Shown one piece after another: positions 26,021 to 32,744 of a DNA stretch of 64,000 nucleotides (positions within the stretch are counted from its first letter, which is position 1; each line of letters starts with the position of its first letter). Origin of the DNA: Schaedlerella arabinosiphila. GTDB taxonomy: Bacteria > Bacillota > Clostridia > Lachnospirales > Lachnospiraceae. Made by a program: the position numbers and the translations under genes. The stretch lies in the NCBI RefSeq assembly GCF_003885045.1, contig NZ_RHJS01000002.1, positions 1,116,001-1,180,000 of the forward strand, given 5' to 3'. The notes under the pieces were generated by a model. That model ran no database searches and was not told where the DNA came from. It saw nothing but the letters and a program-made list of their open reading frames with translations.

Positions 26021-26656
26021 ATGCAGATAACAAGGGATAACTATTCACAGTATGCCAATATGGTACAGCAGATGTTTGGCAATAAGAAAAATTCCAGCAA
26101 TCCGCTGGCACAGTGCGACTATGGAAATTTTGCATTGCGGTTCAAGCCAGTTGACATCAAGTTCACAAAGCCGAATTGGGATAATATCATGACGAAGCGT
26201 GATAAGCCTGCAATGTCGGAGGAGGAATTCGAGGCGGCAATCAAGGAGCTGGCGCAGAAGGAATTCGCCACCGGGAAGAGGGATGATGCCGCATACAGAA
26301 AGCTGTGTATGCAGCATGGTGAGACAGTTTCCCCAGATAGGAAAGCCATCTATGAATCAAGCATGAGGAAAACGGGTGGAAAGATGAATGCGGCCTGTAT
26401 GTTCTGGGACAATAACGGGAACAAGACATTATCTTATAATCCCGAATCAAGGAACTGGAAGGCCATTAGCACGGAGGAGGAATTTGCGAGAGCGAGGGTG
26501 TTCACTTCCATCTATAATGATGAACTGGCACGGCTGAAAAAGGAATACGGGGAGAATGCGAAAGGTACGGTTTCCTATCAGCAGATACAGTCTGACTTGG
26601 CGGCAGGCACAAAAGCACCGTCTTCTTCGGGCAGCACATTGGATATACAGATATGA
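26021..26656 (+). CDS. Small soluble protein of unknown function with C-terminal LDIQI tail
   Basis: The 211-residue protein has no signal peptide or membrane segment. It is charged and helical in the middle (MSEEEFEAAIKELAQKEF) and ends SGSTLDIQI. The head MQITRDNYSQYANMVQQMFG resembles the head of the protein at 30073 (MRIGNNSQGIWQLLSRMNGG), and both share the LDIQI tail. GGAGGT lies 8 bases before the start. It is the first gene after a LytTR-type promoter. I do not recognise a family with certainty; it is reminiscent of DUF3879-type proteins of Lachnospiraceae. Confidence 0.75.
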   Translation: MQITRDNYSQYANMVQQMFGNKKNSSNPLAQCDYGNFALRFKPVDIKFTKPNWDNIMTKRDKPAMSEEEFEAAIKELAQKEFATGKRDDAAYRKLCMQHGETVSPDRKAIYESSMRKTGGKMNAACMFWDNNGNKTLSYNPESRNWKAISTEEEFARARVFTSIYNDELARLKKEYGENAKGTVSYQQIQSDLAAGTKAPSSSGSTLDIQI

Positions 26657-26740
26657 TCCTTACCCCCTATTCAGCAGAGGCGCAAAAACCATGCGCCCCT
26701 GCTGGGGAGCATTTGGAAGGAGGTGAAGGCCGGGGAAGTA
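26641..26740 (+). repeat. 3' trailer repeat, copy 1
   Basis: From the last codons of the LDIQI gene onward, about 97 bases are nearly identical to 30630-30725 (shared core GCGCAAAAACCATGCGCCCC). It contains stems GGCGC/GCGCC and CCCC/GGGG. It may be a 3' structure of the transcript or a scar of module duplication. Confidence 0.85.
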
Positions 26741-26816
26741 GAGAACGCTTTAGCTTTAGCAGGAACGGCTTTCTGCCGAAGTAATAGGAAGCAGCAGAAT
26801 AAGGAGGAAACGGAAA

Positions 26817-27467
26817 ATGTATGAATTGGTTCAAGTCAGTGAGAAATGCTATTACATAAACTGCCCGGCGAAGATAGGCGTCTATGTTGCGGACAAGGAT
26901 AATGTCTATCTGGTTGACAGCGGAAATGATAAGGATGCCGGAAGGAAGGTCAGGCAGATACTGGAAAAGAACGGCTGGCATCTGGTGGCAATCCTAAATA
27001 CCCATTCCAACGCAGACCATATCGGCGGAAACAAGTACCTGCAGGGGCAGACGGGATGTAAGATTTATTCCGGCGGTATCGAGGCGGCTTTTACAAAATA
27101 TCCGGTCTTGGAGCCGTCTTTCCTATATGGCGGTTATCCGTGTAAGGATTTGAAGCATAAGTTTTTGATGGCGCAGGAAAGTGATGTGACGGATTTCTCA
27201 GATGAAAGTTTCCCGAAGGAGGTCGAGGTGATACCGCTTCCGGGGCATTTCTTTGACATGGTTGGTTTCCGTATGCCGGACAATGTGGCGTTCCTTGCGG
27301 ACTGCATCAGCAGCAGGGAGACGCTGGATAAGTATGCCGTTTCGTTCATTTATGATGTGGAGGCATATCTGAAAACACTGGATATGGTGGAGGGAATGGA
27401 AGCAGCTATGTTCGTTCCCGCCCATGCGGATGCCTCTGCTGCTCTGGCAGAAAGCATAATCTTATGA
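26817..27467 (+). CDS. Metallo-beta-lactamase-fold hydrolase
   Basis: The 216-residue protein shows the fold in order: VYLVDSGNDKDAG (strand with Asp), the metal motif NTHSNADHIGGNKYL near residue 61 (H-x-N/S-x-D-H form), LPGHFFDMVGF with the third His near 141, FLADCISS near 161, and FVPAHAD near 202. The first metal His-x-His position has Ser-Asn in place of the second His, which is seen in some family branches. The role is hydrolase of unknown substrate. An excellent AGGAGGAAA precedes the ATG. It follows the LytTR-controlled gene and its trailer, so co-expression is possible. Confidence 0.8.
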   Translation: MYELVQVSEKCYYINCPAKIGVYVADKDNVYLVDSGNDKDAGRKVRQILEKNGWHLVAILNTHSNADHIGGNKYLQGQTGCKIYSGGIEAAFTKYPVLEPSFLYGGYPCKDLKHKFLMAQESDVTDFSDESFPKEVEVIPLPGHFFDMVGFRMPDNVAFLADCISSRETLDKYAVSFIYDVEAYLKTLDMVEGMEAAMFVPAHADASAALAESIIL

Positions 27468-27492
27468 TCCTGCAGCCGTGCAATCTGCTCAT

Positions 27493-27606
27493 TGAGCGGT
27501 TGCCAGAATTGCGCTTCGGGGCAATCAGCCCTTCCTGTTCATAATAGCGGAGGGTATGGATACCCAGCCCCGTCAGTTCTGAAAATTCCCCGATAGAATA
27601 TTCCAT
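27493..27606 (-). pseudogene. MerR family regulator, N-terminal fragment
   Basis: Reading leftward from ATG 27604-27606, the first 38 residues are a classic MerR helix-turn-helix (YSIGEFSELTGLGIHTLRYY, then EQEGLIAPKR). Similarity ends at about 27493, after which the frame is unrelated and runs into the end of the hydrolase gene. The effector domain and most of the DNA-binding wing are gone. Confidence 0.8.
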
Positions 27607-27626
27607 AAAAAATCACTCCAATCCTT

Positions 27627-27657
27627 TTGACATAGAGTTCACTCTACATTGTATGGT
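27627..27657 (+). promoter_or_regulatory. MerR-type promoter with 19-base spacer and palindromic operator
   Basis: TTGACA (27627-27632) and TATGGT (27652-27657) are separated by 19 bases, the long spacing that MerR regulators correct by untwisting DNA. The spacer holds TAGAGT-TC-ACTCTA (27633-27646), a perfect dyad. It lies between the MerR fragment and the dehydrogenase remnant, its natural target. Confidence 0.7.
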
Positions 27658-28189
27658 TGGATTATACCAAATCGAAGGAGGATTATCAAATGTGGCAGAT
27701 CAGAATTTGGGAAAAATCGGGACAATGCTGCACTTGAATATTGAGGCGCTGACAATACTGTCCTCCCTGTTTGTCCGCGACTATAAGGATGTAGATGGGA
27801 CACAGCTTATCAATGTATCTTCATGCGGAGGCTATACCATTGTGCCTACGGCTGTAACATACTGTGCGGCAAAGTTTTATGCCAGCACATTTACGGAGGG
27901 ACTGGCATGGGAACTGAAAGAGACAGGGGCGAAAATGAAGGCAAAGGTACTGGCACCTGCGGCGACAAAGACAGAGTTCGGAATGATAGCAAACAATGTC
28001 AGTGAATACGACTATGACAAGTCTTTCGGAACATACCATACGGACAAACAGATGGCGGGATTCCTGCTTGAATTGTATGACAGCGGAAACGTGGTGGGGA
28101 TGGTAGACAGAGAGAGTTTCAGTTTCCGGCTGGCAGACCCATTGTTCCCATATGCGGGAAATTCCTCACATAATCAGCAGCGTATGTGA
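27653..28189 (+). pseudogene. Short-chain dehydrogenase/reductase gene lacking its N-terminal half
   Basis: The frame encodes the C-terminal two thirds of an SDR: LHLNIEALTILSSLF, INVSSCGG with the catalytic Ser, and the Y-x3-K pair in VTYCAAKFYASTF. The nucleotide-binding TGxxxGIG segment is missing. The natural start (GGAGG then ATG 27690) opens a different, quickly ending frame, so roughly 80 codons were deleted between the start and the remaining body. Confidence 0.8.
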
Positions 28190-28221
28190 GAGCGAATATT
28201 TATGAATACTACAAAAGACAA

Positions 28222-28266
28222 ACCGCCGCAGATGGCTTACAACCATATGCGGCGGTCTGCTTTTTT
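28222..28266 (+). terminator. Terminator hairpin before the second leader repeat
   Basis: ACCGCCGCA (28222-28230) pairs with TGCGGCGGT (28249-28257), followed by CTGCTTTTTT. Related to the hairpin at 23713. Confidence 0.8.
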
Positions 28267-28280
28267 CCAGGCAGGGCGGC

Positions 28281-28337
28281 CTGATAACGGAAATTACTTG
28301 GAAAGCGGGGAAATAAGAGGTAATATGCTTACACGGC
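28281..28337 (+). repeat. 57-base leader repeat, copy 2
   Basis: Near-identical to 23783-23839; again located between a terminator and a LytTR-type promoter. Confidence 0.85.
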
Positions 28338-28415
28338 GGTTTGAGTTTCCCCTATATCGGACGAATGGCGAAAAACTTTAGGGCTGATTTATACATTTTT
28401 TAAAAATGCTTTTCC

Positions 28416-28483
28416 TTTCGTTCCCGAAAAGTGGTCATTTCGTTCCCTCCGCCCGAAAAACGGAAAATTTCTGCCGATATAAG
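28416..28483 (+). promoter_or_regulatory. Third LytTR-type tandem operator and promoter
   Basis: TTTCGTTCCC occurs at 28416-28425 and 28438-28447 (spacing 22). A -10 box TATAAG (28478-28483) lies about 40 bases after the second repeat, the same geometry as at 23.9 kb, but no -35 box is visible, as expected for an activator-dependent promoter. The half-site differs from the first two (CGTTCCC against CGTGCAA), suggesting a different cognate regulator. Confidence 0.55.
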
Positions 28484-28518
28484 AAGTGAATGCCTATATG
28501 GATTTGAGGTGATGGATT

Positions 28519-28770
28519 TTGGATATTGCAGCTGTGGATGACGAGAAAGCGATCAGGGAGCATATATGCGGGCTGGTGGAGGAACAGCAGCCGGAAAGCC
28601 GCATAGAAGCCTATGCCACGGGCGAGGAACTGCTCGCATCGGGAAAGCGGTTTGACATCGTTTTCCTTGACATACAGATGGAGGGCATGAACGGCATAGA
28701 GGTGGCAAGGAGCCTGCGGGAAAAGCAAAATGTTGGCACAGGAAACGGACAGAAGATATTACCAGAGTAA
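28519..28770 (+). pseudogene. Truncated LytTR-type response regulator (receiver fragment)
   Basis: From TTG 28519 the frame gives a receiver domain N-terminus (AAVDDEKAIREHICGL, acidic pair in VDDE) through the phospho-acceptor strand IVFLDIQMEGMNG. It loses similarity after about 75 residues. The rest of the receiver, the LytTR domain and the partner kinase are absent. It lies behind the third LytTR-type promoter, so this is the ruin of a second complete signalling module. Confidence 0.8.
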
Positions 28771-28816
28771 GGCAGTTTCGATTGCCGCATATGAGGCGGC
28801 GGGCATTTTGAAGTAA
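28730..28816 (+). pseudogene. C-terminal fragment of an unidentified gene fused to the receiver fragment
   Basis: In a frame overlapping the end of the receiver fragment, 28 codons encode LAQETDRRYYQSKAVSIAAY and end at TAA 28816. It reads like the tail of a lost protein joined by the deletion that removed the rest of the regulator and kinase. No family is recognised. Confidence 0.35.
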
Positions 28817-28830
28817 GGGAGTAGTTGCTT

Positions 28831-28880
28831 GGACTTATTGTAAGGGAGCGTATTTAGTCCTGAATGACAGATGGCTGCGA
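28831..28880 (+). repeat. Second leader-type repeat, copy 1
   Basis: GGACTTATTGTAAGGGAGCG and the following GACAGATGGCTGC recur at 30760-30810 (GGACTTATTGCAAGGGAGCG, GACAGATGGGCTGC). Both copies directly precede a small-protein start, so it may be an untranslated leader or promoter region of this gene family. Confidence 0.75.
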
Positions 28881-28912
28881 TATAAATATGTTTTGGAAGG
28901 AGAAGATTTATT

Positions 28913-29596
28913 ATGAGCATTTTAGGGGTAAACGGTACTTTGGCGGGCGCATATCAGTATGCGAACAGGACACAGAAAACGGGCACGAATAAGACAGGGT
29001 TTGCAGAGCAGTTGCTGAAAACGGGAGAAGCGGCAGATACGTCAAAGGTGGATGTATACACGGAATACCTCCGGTCAAAGTATGGCAATGTGAGAATCCA
29101 GAGTGTCGGGAAAGACCAACAGAGCCTTGACAGGGTGGGAAAGAGCATGAATGGCAGTGATGTTGTTATTGCACCGAACATTCTGGAACAGATGGCAGAT
29201 GACCCGGGAAAGGCAGCTTACTATGAGGGCAAGATAGATGATTTCTTTAATGCCACTCCGAGACTGAAAGCGTCTTTTGCGGCACAGGGGCTTGACTACC
29301 AGCCGTGCGGGGTAGTCGTCCATGAGGATGGGAGCGTTACCTATATCGGCGGTTGTAGCGATTCCCCAGAGCGTGTGGCAGAAGTGAATGCCATCAATAA
29401 GGCAAAGCGGGAGAAAGAGGCGGCACAGCGGAAAGCGAGTATGGAGCGCAGCCAGGAGGCGGCGGATGAACGGAAAGAGCAGATGGAGATCATATATAAG
29501 CAAAGGAGCATGGCGGAGTTCTTTGTCAGCCATAAAGAAGATATAGGCAGAGTTACATATACGGGTACGCCGGTAAGATTTCAAAGCGGAGGATGA
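28913..29596 (+). CDS. Small soluble protein of unknown function (DUF6033-like)
   Basis: The 227-residue protein begins MSILGVNGTLAGAYQYANRT, has no signal peptide, and contains VVIAPNILEQMADDPGKAAYYEG and VVHEDGSVTYIGG. A long charged helix with heptad character follows (residues about 160-200, KAKREKEAAQRKASMERSQE). I believe this is the DUF6033-type family but cannot verify it. GGAGAAG lies 8 bases upstream of the ATG. The next paralogue starts 5 bases after its stop, so they share a transcript. It lacks the LDIQI tail of its neighbours. Confidence 0.75.
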   Translation: MSILGVNGTLAGAYQYANRTQKTGTNKTGFAEQLLKTGEAADTSKVDVYTEYLRSKYGNVRIQSVGKDQQSLDRVGKSMNGSDVVIAPNILEQMADDPGKAAYYEGKIDDFFNATPRLKASFAAQGLDYQPCGVVVHEDGSVTYIGGCSDSPERVAEVNAINKAKREKEAAQRKASMERSQEAADERKEQMEIIYKQRSMAEFFVSHKEDIGRVTYTGTPVRFQSGG

Positions 29597-29601
29597 TCAT
29601 T

Positions 29602-30056
29602 ATGGTAATTTTAGGAGTAACGGATTACACAAACACTTATGCGGCAGACAGGGCAAACGCAAGCAGTTCCCTTAACGGGGATTCGCAGGCATACCTGAAT
29701 AGTCTGAAAGAAAAATACCCGGCAATTCGGAGCGGATTGAGAAGTTTGCAAGGGAGAACAATGACGAGATACTCAGTGCAGGTGCCCTTATTGACAAAAA
29801 TGGGAAAGTATCTTACTGGATGGCTGGCAGGAGCAGGGACACAATGGAGAACCCTGGCACGGTTTATAAAGAAAAGGTACAGAAGCAGATCGCGGAAAAA
29901 CGTGCGAAGAAGAAAGAGGAGGAAGCCTTAAAGGAGAAGAAGCTGGCAAAGGCTGAATCCGTGGAAAAACTGATGGAACAGATAAAGGCGGGAACAAGCC
30001 AGCCTGTGAAAGTGCAGGAAGAAGGCAAAGGCACACAGTTGGATTTGACCATATAG
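29602..30056 (+). pseudogene. Paralogous small-protein gene with a one-base frameshift; ends LDLTI
   Basis: From ATG 29602 (GGAGG 9 bases upstream) the first frame encodes MVILGVTDYTNTYAADRAN and AYLNSLKEKYPAI. After about 29725 the coding sense shifts to the frame ending at 30056: IEKFARENNDEILSAGALID, then KNGKVSYWMAGRSRD, a long KEKVQKQIAEKRAKKKEEEA coiled-coil-like helix, and the tail GTQLDLTI. Loss of one base near 29720-29735 explains it. The intact product would be about 150 residues. It could alternatively be a programmed slip, but no slippery heptamer is obvious. Confidence 0.65.
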
Positions 30057-30072
30057 AAGGAGGGATTTTATC

Positions 30073-30645
30073 ATGCGTATAGGAAATAACAGCCAGGGAA
30101 TCTGGCAGCTTTTATCAAGGATGAATGGGGGCAAGGCAAATACGAATATGCCTTTCGCCGGGGCATCGAAAGGAAACTATTGTGACAATACCATTGATGA
30201 TTTGCGTTCCGGACACTTCAAAAATTCCTATGGAGTAGAGGGCATGGGAATCACAGGAAGGACAGATTGGAAACGGATCGTCAACGTATCAGATGAAATG
30301 AAGCAGCACGTTTATGAAGATGTTAAAAAGGCGTTTTATAAGTATGGTGGGATGTCTGGTGATAATACTGCTGAGACGGATGCATATTATGACAAGATTC
30401 ATTCCTATGTGAAGTCATTAGATTTAAGTACCCGCCGTGCTGCACCGTGGACGTTGAGCCAACTCCATTTAGAAATTTCTGGAAGGGTAACACAGGCTGT
30501 AAAGGAAAAAGACCCTACATGGACAGCCGGAAAACCAATTTCCCATGAGATACTGGATGAGATTTTTGCAGGTGATACTATCTATCAGGACAGTGTAAAT
30601 GCCTTGTACTCTAAAGGCAGCAAAGGGCTGGATATACAGATATAA
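30073..30645 (+). CDS. Small soluble protein with C-terminal LDIQI tail
   Basis: The 190-residue protein begins MRIGNNSQGIWQLLSRMNGG and ends SKGLDIQI. There is no signal peptide or membrane segment. The head and tail resemble the protein at 26021, while the middle (SDEMKQHVYEDVKKAFYKYG, APWTLSQLHLEISGRVTQAV) does not. A GGAGGG precedes the ATG, 17 bases after the frameshifted paralogue. Its last codons and 3' flank are part of the trailer repeat shared with 26641-26740. Confidence 0.75.
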   Translation: MRIGNNSQGIWQLLSRMNGGKANTNMPFAGASKGNYCDNTIDDLRSGHFKNSYGVEGMGITGRTDWKRIVNVSDEMKQHVYEDVKKAFYKYGGMSGDNTAETDAYYDKIHSYVKSLDLSTRRAAPWTLSQLHLEISGRVTQAVKEKDPTWTAGKPISHEILDEIFAGDTIYQDSVNALYSKGSKGLDIQI

Positions 30646-30725
30646 TCTTTACACCCTATTCCGCAGAGGCGCAAAAACCATGCGCCCCTGCCGGGGAGCA
30701 TTTGGAGGTGAAGGCCGGGGAAGTT
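30630..30725 (+). repeat. 3' trailer repeat, copy 2
   Basis: Near-identical to 26641-26740, starting within the LDIQI codons and ending at GGCCGGGGAAGTT. Confidence 0.85.
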
Positions 30726-30759
30726 AGGTGCAATGTATTTATAGGGCAATTAACCGCTC

Positions 30760-30810
30760 GGACTTATTGCAAGGGAGCGGGTGCGGCTCTGACTGACAGA
30801 TGGGCTGCCA
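30760..30810 (+). repeat. Second leader-type repeat, copy 2
   Basis: Matches 28831-28880; precedes the hybrid HNH gene start at 30838. Confidence 0.7.
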
Positions 30811-30837
30811 TAAGAAAGAAATAGAGGATTGAAGGAA

Positions 30838-31149
30838 ATGGGTATTAACGGAATAGGAACAGCGGGATATTCGCTGACAGAGGGGCGGTTTTGTGAGGAG
30901 CATGGAAAGCAGGAGAACCGCTGCTATGAGAAGTACGACCGCGACCCGGCTGTACGCCGTAGGTACGGGCGGGCATGGAAACGAATCCGTGGCCGTTATG
31001 CCGTAAAGCATCCTTTCTGCGAGGAGTGCCAGAGGAAGGGGCTGCTGCGGCCGGTGGAAGAAGTACACCACAAGCTGCCGCTGGCAGAAAAAGTAACAGG
31101 CAGGAAAACCTACAAAGATGGAATTACCTGCCTGTGCATTATTTCCTGA
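30838..31149 (+). pseudogene. HNH endonuclease fragment joined to a small-protein N-terminus
   Basis: The first residues MGINGIGTAGYSLTE look like the start of a LytTR-locus small protein (compare MSILGVNGT at 28913) and follow the same leader repeat. From EGRFCEEHGKQENRCYEKYD onward the sequence is a phage-type HNH nuclease (DPAVRRRYGRAWKRIRGRYA, CEECQRKG, EEVHHKLPLAE). After the first His pair it diverges (VTGRKTYKDG) and stops before the Asn and final His of the HNH motif. So both ends are foreign joints and nuclease activity is unlikely. Confidence 0.7.
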
Positions 31150-31420
31150 AAAGATCTGAGTGTGAACCGGTATCGATTAAGGTCAGCGTTAAAATATCAT
31201 TTTCGATGAGATAAATTAACAGCCAGTCCGGCTTGATATGGCATTCACGAAAACCTGCAAGGTCTCCGGTCAGCCCATGGTCGCGGCAGCATTCTTCGAG
31301 CTGCCTGCCCTGACGCAGCAAGCCGACAACTTCATCCAGCAAAGAGATATCCAGCCCACGTTTTTTCATGAGTTTATAAGCTTTTTTATAGGCTGTGGTA
31401 AATTTGACCTGGTACATCAA
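31139..31420 (-). CDS. RelE/YafQ-family mRNA interferase toxin
   Basis: The 93-residue protein has the YafQ/RelE fold pattern. It begins YQVKFTTAYKKAYKLMKKRG, has the central LEECCRDHGLTGDLAGFREC and the active-site region HIKPDWLLIYLIEND, and ends DTGSHSDLF. The catalytic His and the Phe near the C-terminus are present. Its start overlaps the antitoxin stop by four bases, the usual toxin-antitoxin coupling. Its end overlaps the tail of the HNH fragment by 11 bases. Confidence 0.88.
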   Translation of the reverse strand: MMYQVKFTTAYKKAYKLMKKRGLDISLLDEVVGLLRQGRQLEECCRDHGLTGDLAGFRECHIKPDWLLIYLIENDILTLTLIDTGSHSDLFRK

Positions 31421-31689
31421 TCATCAAGAGCCGCTTTTAAATCTTCCATACTGGAATATCCTTTGACGTCAGGATCGCGGGAAATACGGCGGGCTTCTGC
31501 CATAGCATCAAGGGTTTTCTGGCTGTACGCCGGCATCTCCACGGCAAAAGGAAGTCCGCCGCGAAGGACGCATTGATACAGGAACATATTTACTGCACTG
31601 GACATATCCAGTCCGAGCCGGCTGAAAAGAGCCGAAGCTTCTTGTTTTATGCTGGCATCGATTCGAATCTGAGTTGGTGTTGTTGCCAT
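31417..31689 (-). CDS. RelB/DinJ-family antitoxin
   Basis: The 90-residue protein begins with the ribbon-helix-helix motif TPTQIRIDASIKQEASALFS and LGLDMSSAVNMFL. The C-terminal toxin-binding part includes KGYSSMEDLKAALDD. The ATG at 31689 is preceded by AAAGGAGGT; an upstream in-frame start lacks one. RelB proteins bind their own promoter, so repression by the complex is expected. Both genes look intact. Confidence 0.9.
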   Translation of the reverse strand: MATTPTQIRIDASIKQEASALFSRLGLDMSSAVNMFLYQCVLRGGLPFAVEMPAYSQKTLDAMAEARRISRDPDVKGYSSMEDLKAALDD

Positions 31690-31771
31690 TTGACTACCTC
31701 CTTTTTCTTTATTATATACGATATGGTTTACAATGTCAATCAAAATGAAAACAGAATGATGGTGAGGAATG

Positions 31772-31930
31772 ATGGTGGAGGGCGGTAGAAATATTTGTTA
31801 TCGCAGGGCATGGGATGAGGAGCTGCTCCGCATGGAGATTGAAAGTTTTCAGGGGGCGGATTTTGATGTGTCCTGTCGGGCTTCGGTGATGAAAGGACAG
31901 GGTGGATATCTATCAGGGTTTGAGGTATAA
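31772..31930 (+). CDS. Small ORF of unknown function (52 aa)
   Basis: ATG 31772 opens a 52-codon frame containing WDEELLRMEIESFQGADFDV, with a GTGAGG upstream. The composition is coding-like but I recognise no family. It may be the end of a longer lost gene or a real small protein. It starts about 80 bases from the divergent antitoxin gene. Confidence 0.3.
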   Translation: MVEGGRNICYRRAWDEELLRMEIESFQGADFDVSCRASVMKGQGGYLSGFEV

Positions 31931-31978
31931 TTTTTATGCTGGTGGTGTTAAAATTTTACATGGAAGGAATGGAGAACA

Positions 31979-32085
31979 GTGAAAAAATATCAGTGCCCCT
32001 GTTGTGGGTATTACACACACCAAGAGATGATGAAAAAGAGCAGTTATGGCAGCAAATTAAATATGTTTGAAAGGCAGGACAGCTT
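31979..32085 (+). pseudogene. CPCC-type cysteine-rich protein fragment
   Basis: GTG 31979, with GGAG upstream, starts KKYQCPCCGYYTHQE, the N-terminal zinc-ribbon-like signature of the CPCC family. Similarity ends after about 17 residues, and the frame runs on into the next gene in another sense. The second CPVC half is absent. Confidence 0.55.
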
Positions 32086-32532
32086 ATGGAGCAGTTTTAT
32101 AATTACCAAGATATGTCACCGGAACAGCGGGAATCGGCTTTGGGCGCTTTAAGCTCAATTGGCTTTTCCCCCGCATATGGTGGTGTAAAAACAATGCGGC
32201 GGGCAATGGATAAATCCGCAGGAGAGAAGATGCCACAATTTTATTTTGTATTCCGGGATAAGGAACTGATAGGCTATATGTTTCTTATCGGCGATGACAA
32301 AAAATTTCGTGCATTTCCATGGATTTCAATTGATAATCTTGACGAATTGCCAATGAGGATTGTAGAACCACTGGCAGCTATAGCGGTTAAGGCGTGGAAC
32401 GATGAAGGTGGCTGCTTCATTAGTTCAGATGGAAGTATCATTGAAAAGAGTTTGATTGCCAGGACTTATAAACATCGTTTGGAGAATTACAGGCGTGGAA
32501 TTGGAAAGAGAGACGAAAACGAGTGCCGCTGA
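32086..32532 (+). CDS. Hypothetical protein (148 aa)
   Basis: ATG 32086 opens a 148-residue protein without signal or membrane segments. Visible features are an N-terminal helix (DMSPEQRESALGALSSIGF), a beta-rich centre (FYFVFRDKELIGYMFLIGDD) and a charged C-terminus. I do not recognise a family. The context is the left flank of a variable block. Length and composition suggest a genuine cytosolic protein, possibly immunity- or sensing-related, but nothing in the sequence proves that. Confidence 0.55.
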   Translation: MEQFYNYQDMSPEQRESALGALSSIGFSPAYGGVKTMRRAMDKSAGEKMPQFYFVFRDKELIGYMFLIGDDKKFRAFPWISIDNLDELPMRIVEPLAAIAVKAWNDEGGCFISSDGSIIEKSLIARTYKHRLENYRRGIGKRDENECR

Positions 32533-32646
32533 TAATTTTTCATTGAAGGTGCTTATTAGGGAAAAACCACAGTAATCCTTTGGGTGCAAAAAAGAACGAT
32601 AGCCCCCAAGAAATATTTGTATCAATCAGGGCACGCAATATGGTGT

Positions 32647-32685
32647 GAGTAGGAGGTAGGTGAATGAATCACCTACCTCCTACTC
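32647..32685. terminator. Perfect 17-bp hairpin, possible terminator or structural element
   Basis: Bases 32647-32663 and 32669-32685 are exact inverted repeats (GAGTAGGAGGTAGGTGA and its complement) with a five-base loop. No T run follows on either side, so a classical terminator is uncertain. It lies 60 bases beyond the 3' end of the LacI gene. Confidence 0.5.
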
Positions 32686-32744
32686 GACTGTAGTTATATG
32701 TACGTATATTCATACCCAGGGCTTAGGAACAGTATGGAAATAAC

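Noticed and set aside
23783..28337. Possible CRISPR-like repeats in the LytTR locus
   Set aside because: Only two copies of each repeat, thousands of bases apart, with no regular spacers and no cas genes.
29593..30056. Programmed frameshift in the LDLTI paralogue
   Set aside because: No clear slippery heptamer or downstream pseudoknot was seen near 29725; a one-base deletion is simpler, so it is listed as a pseudogene.
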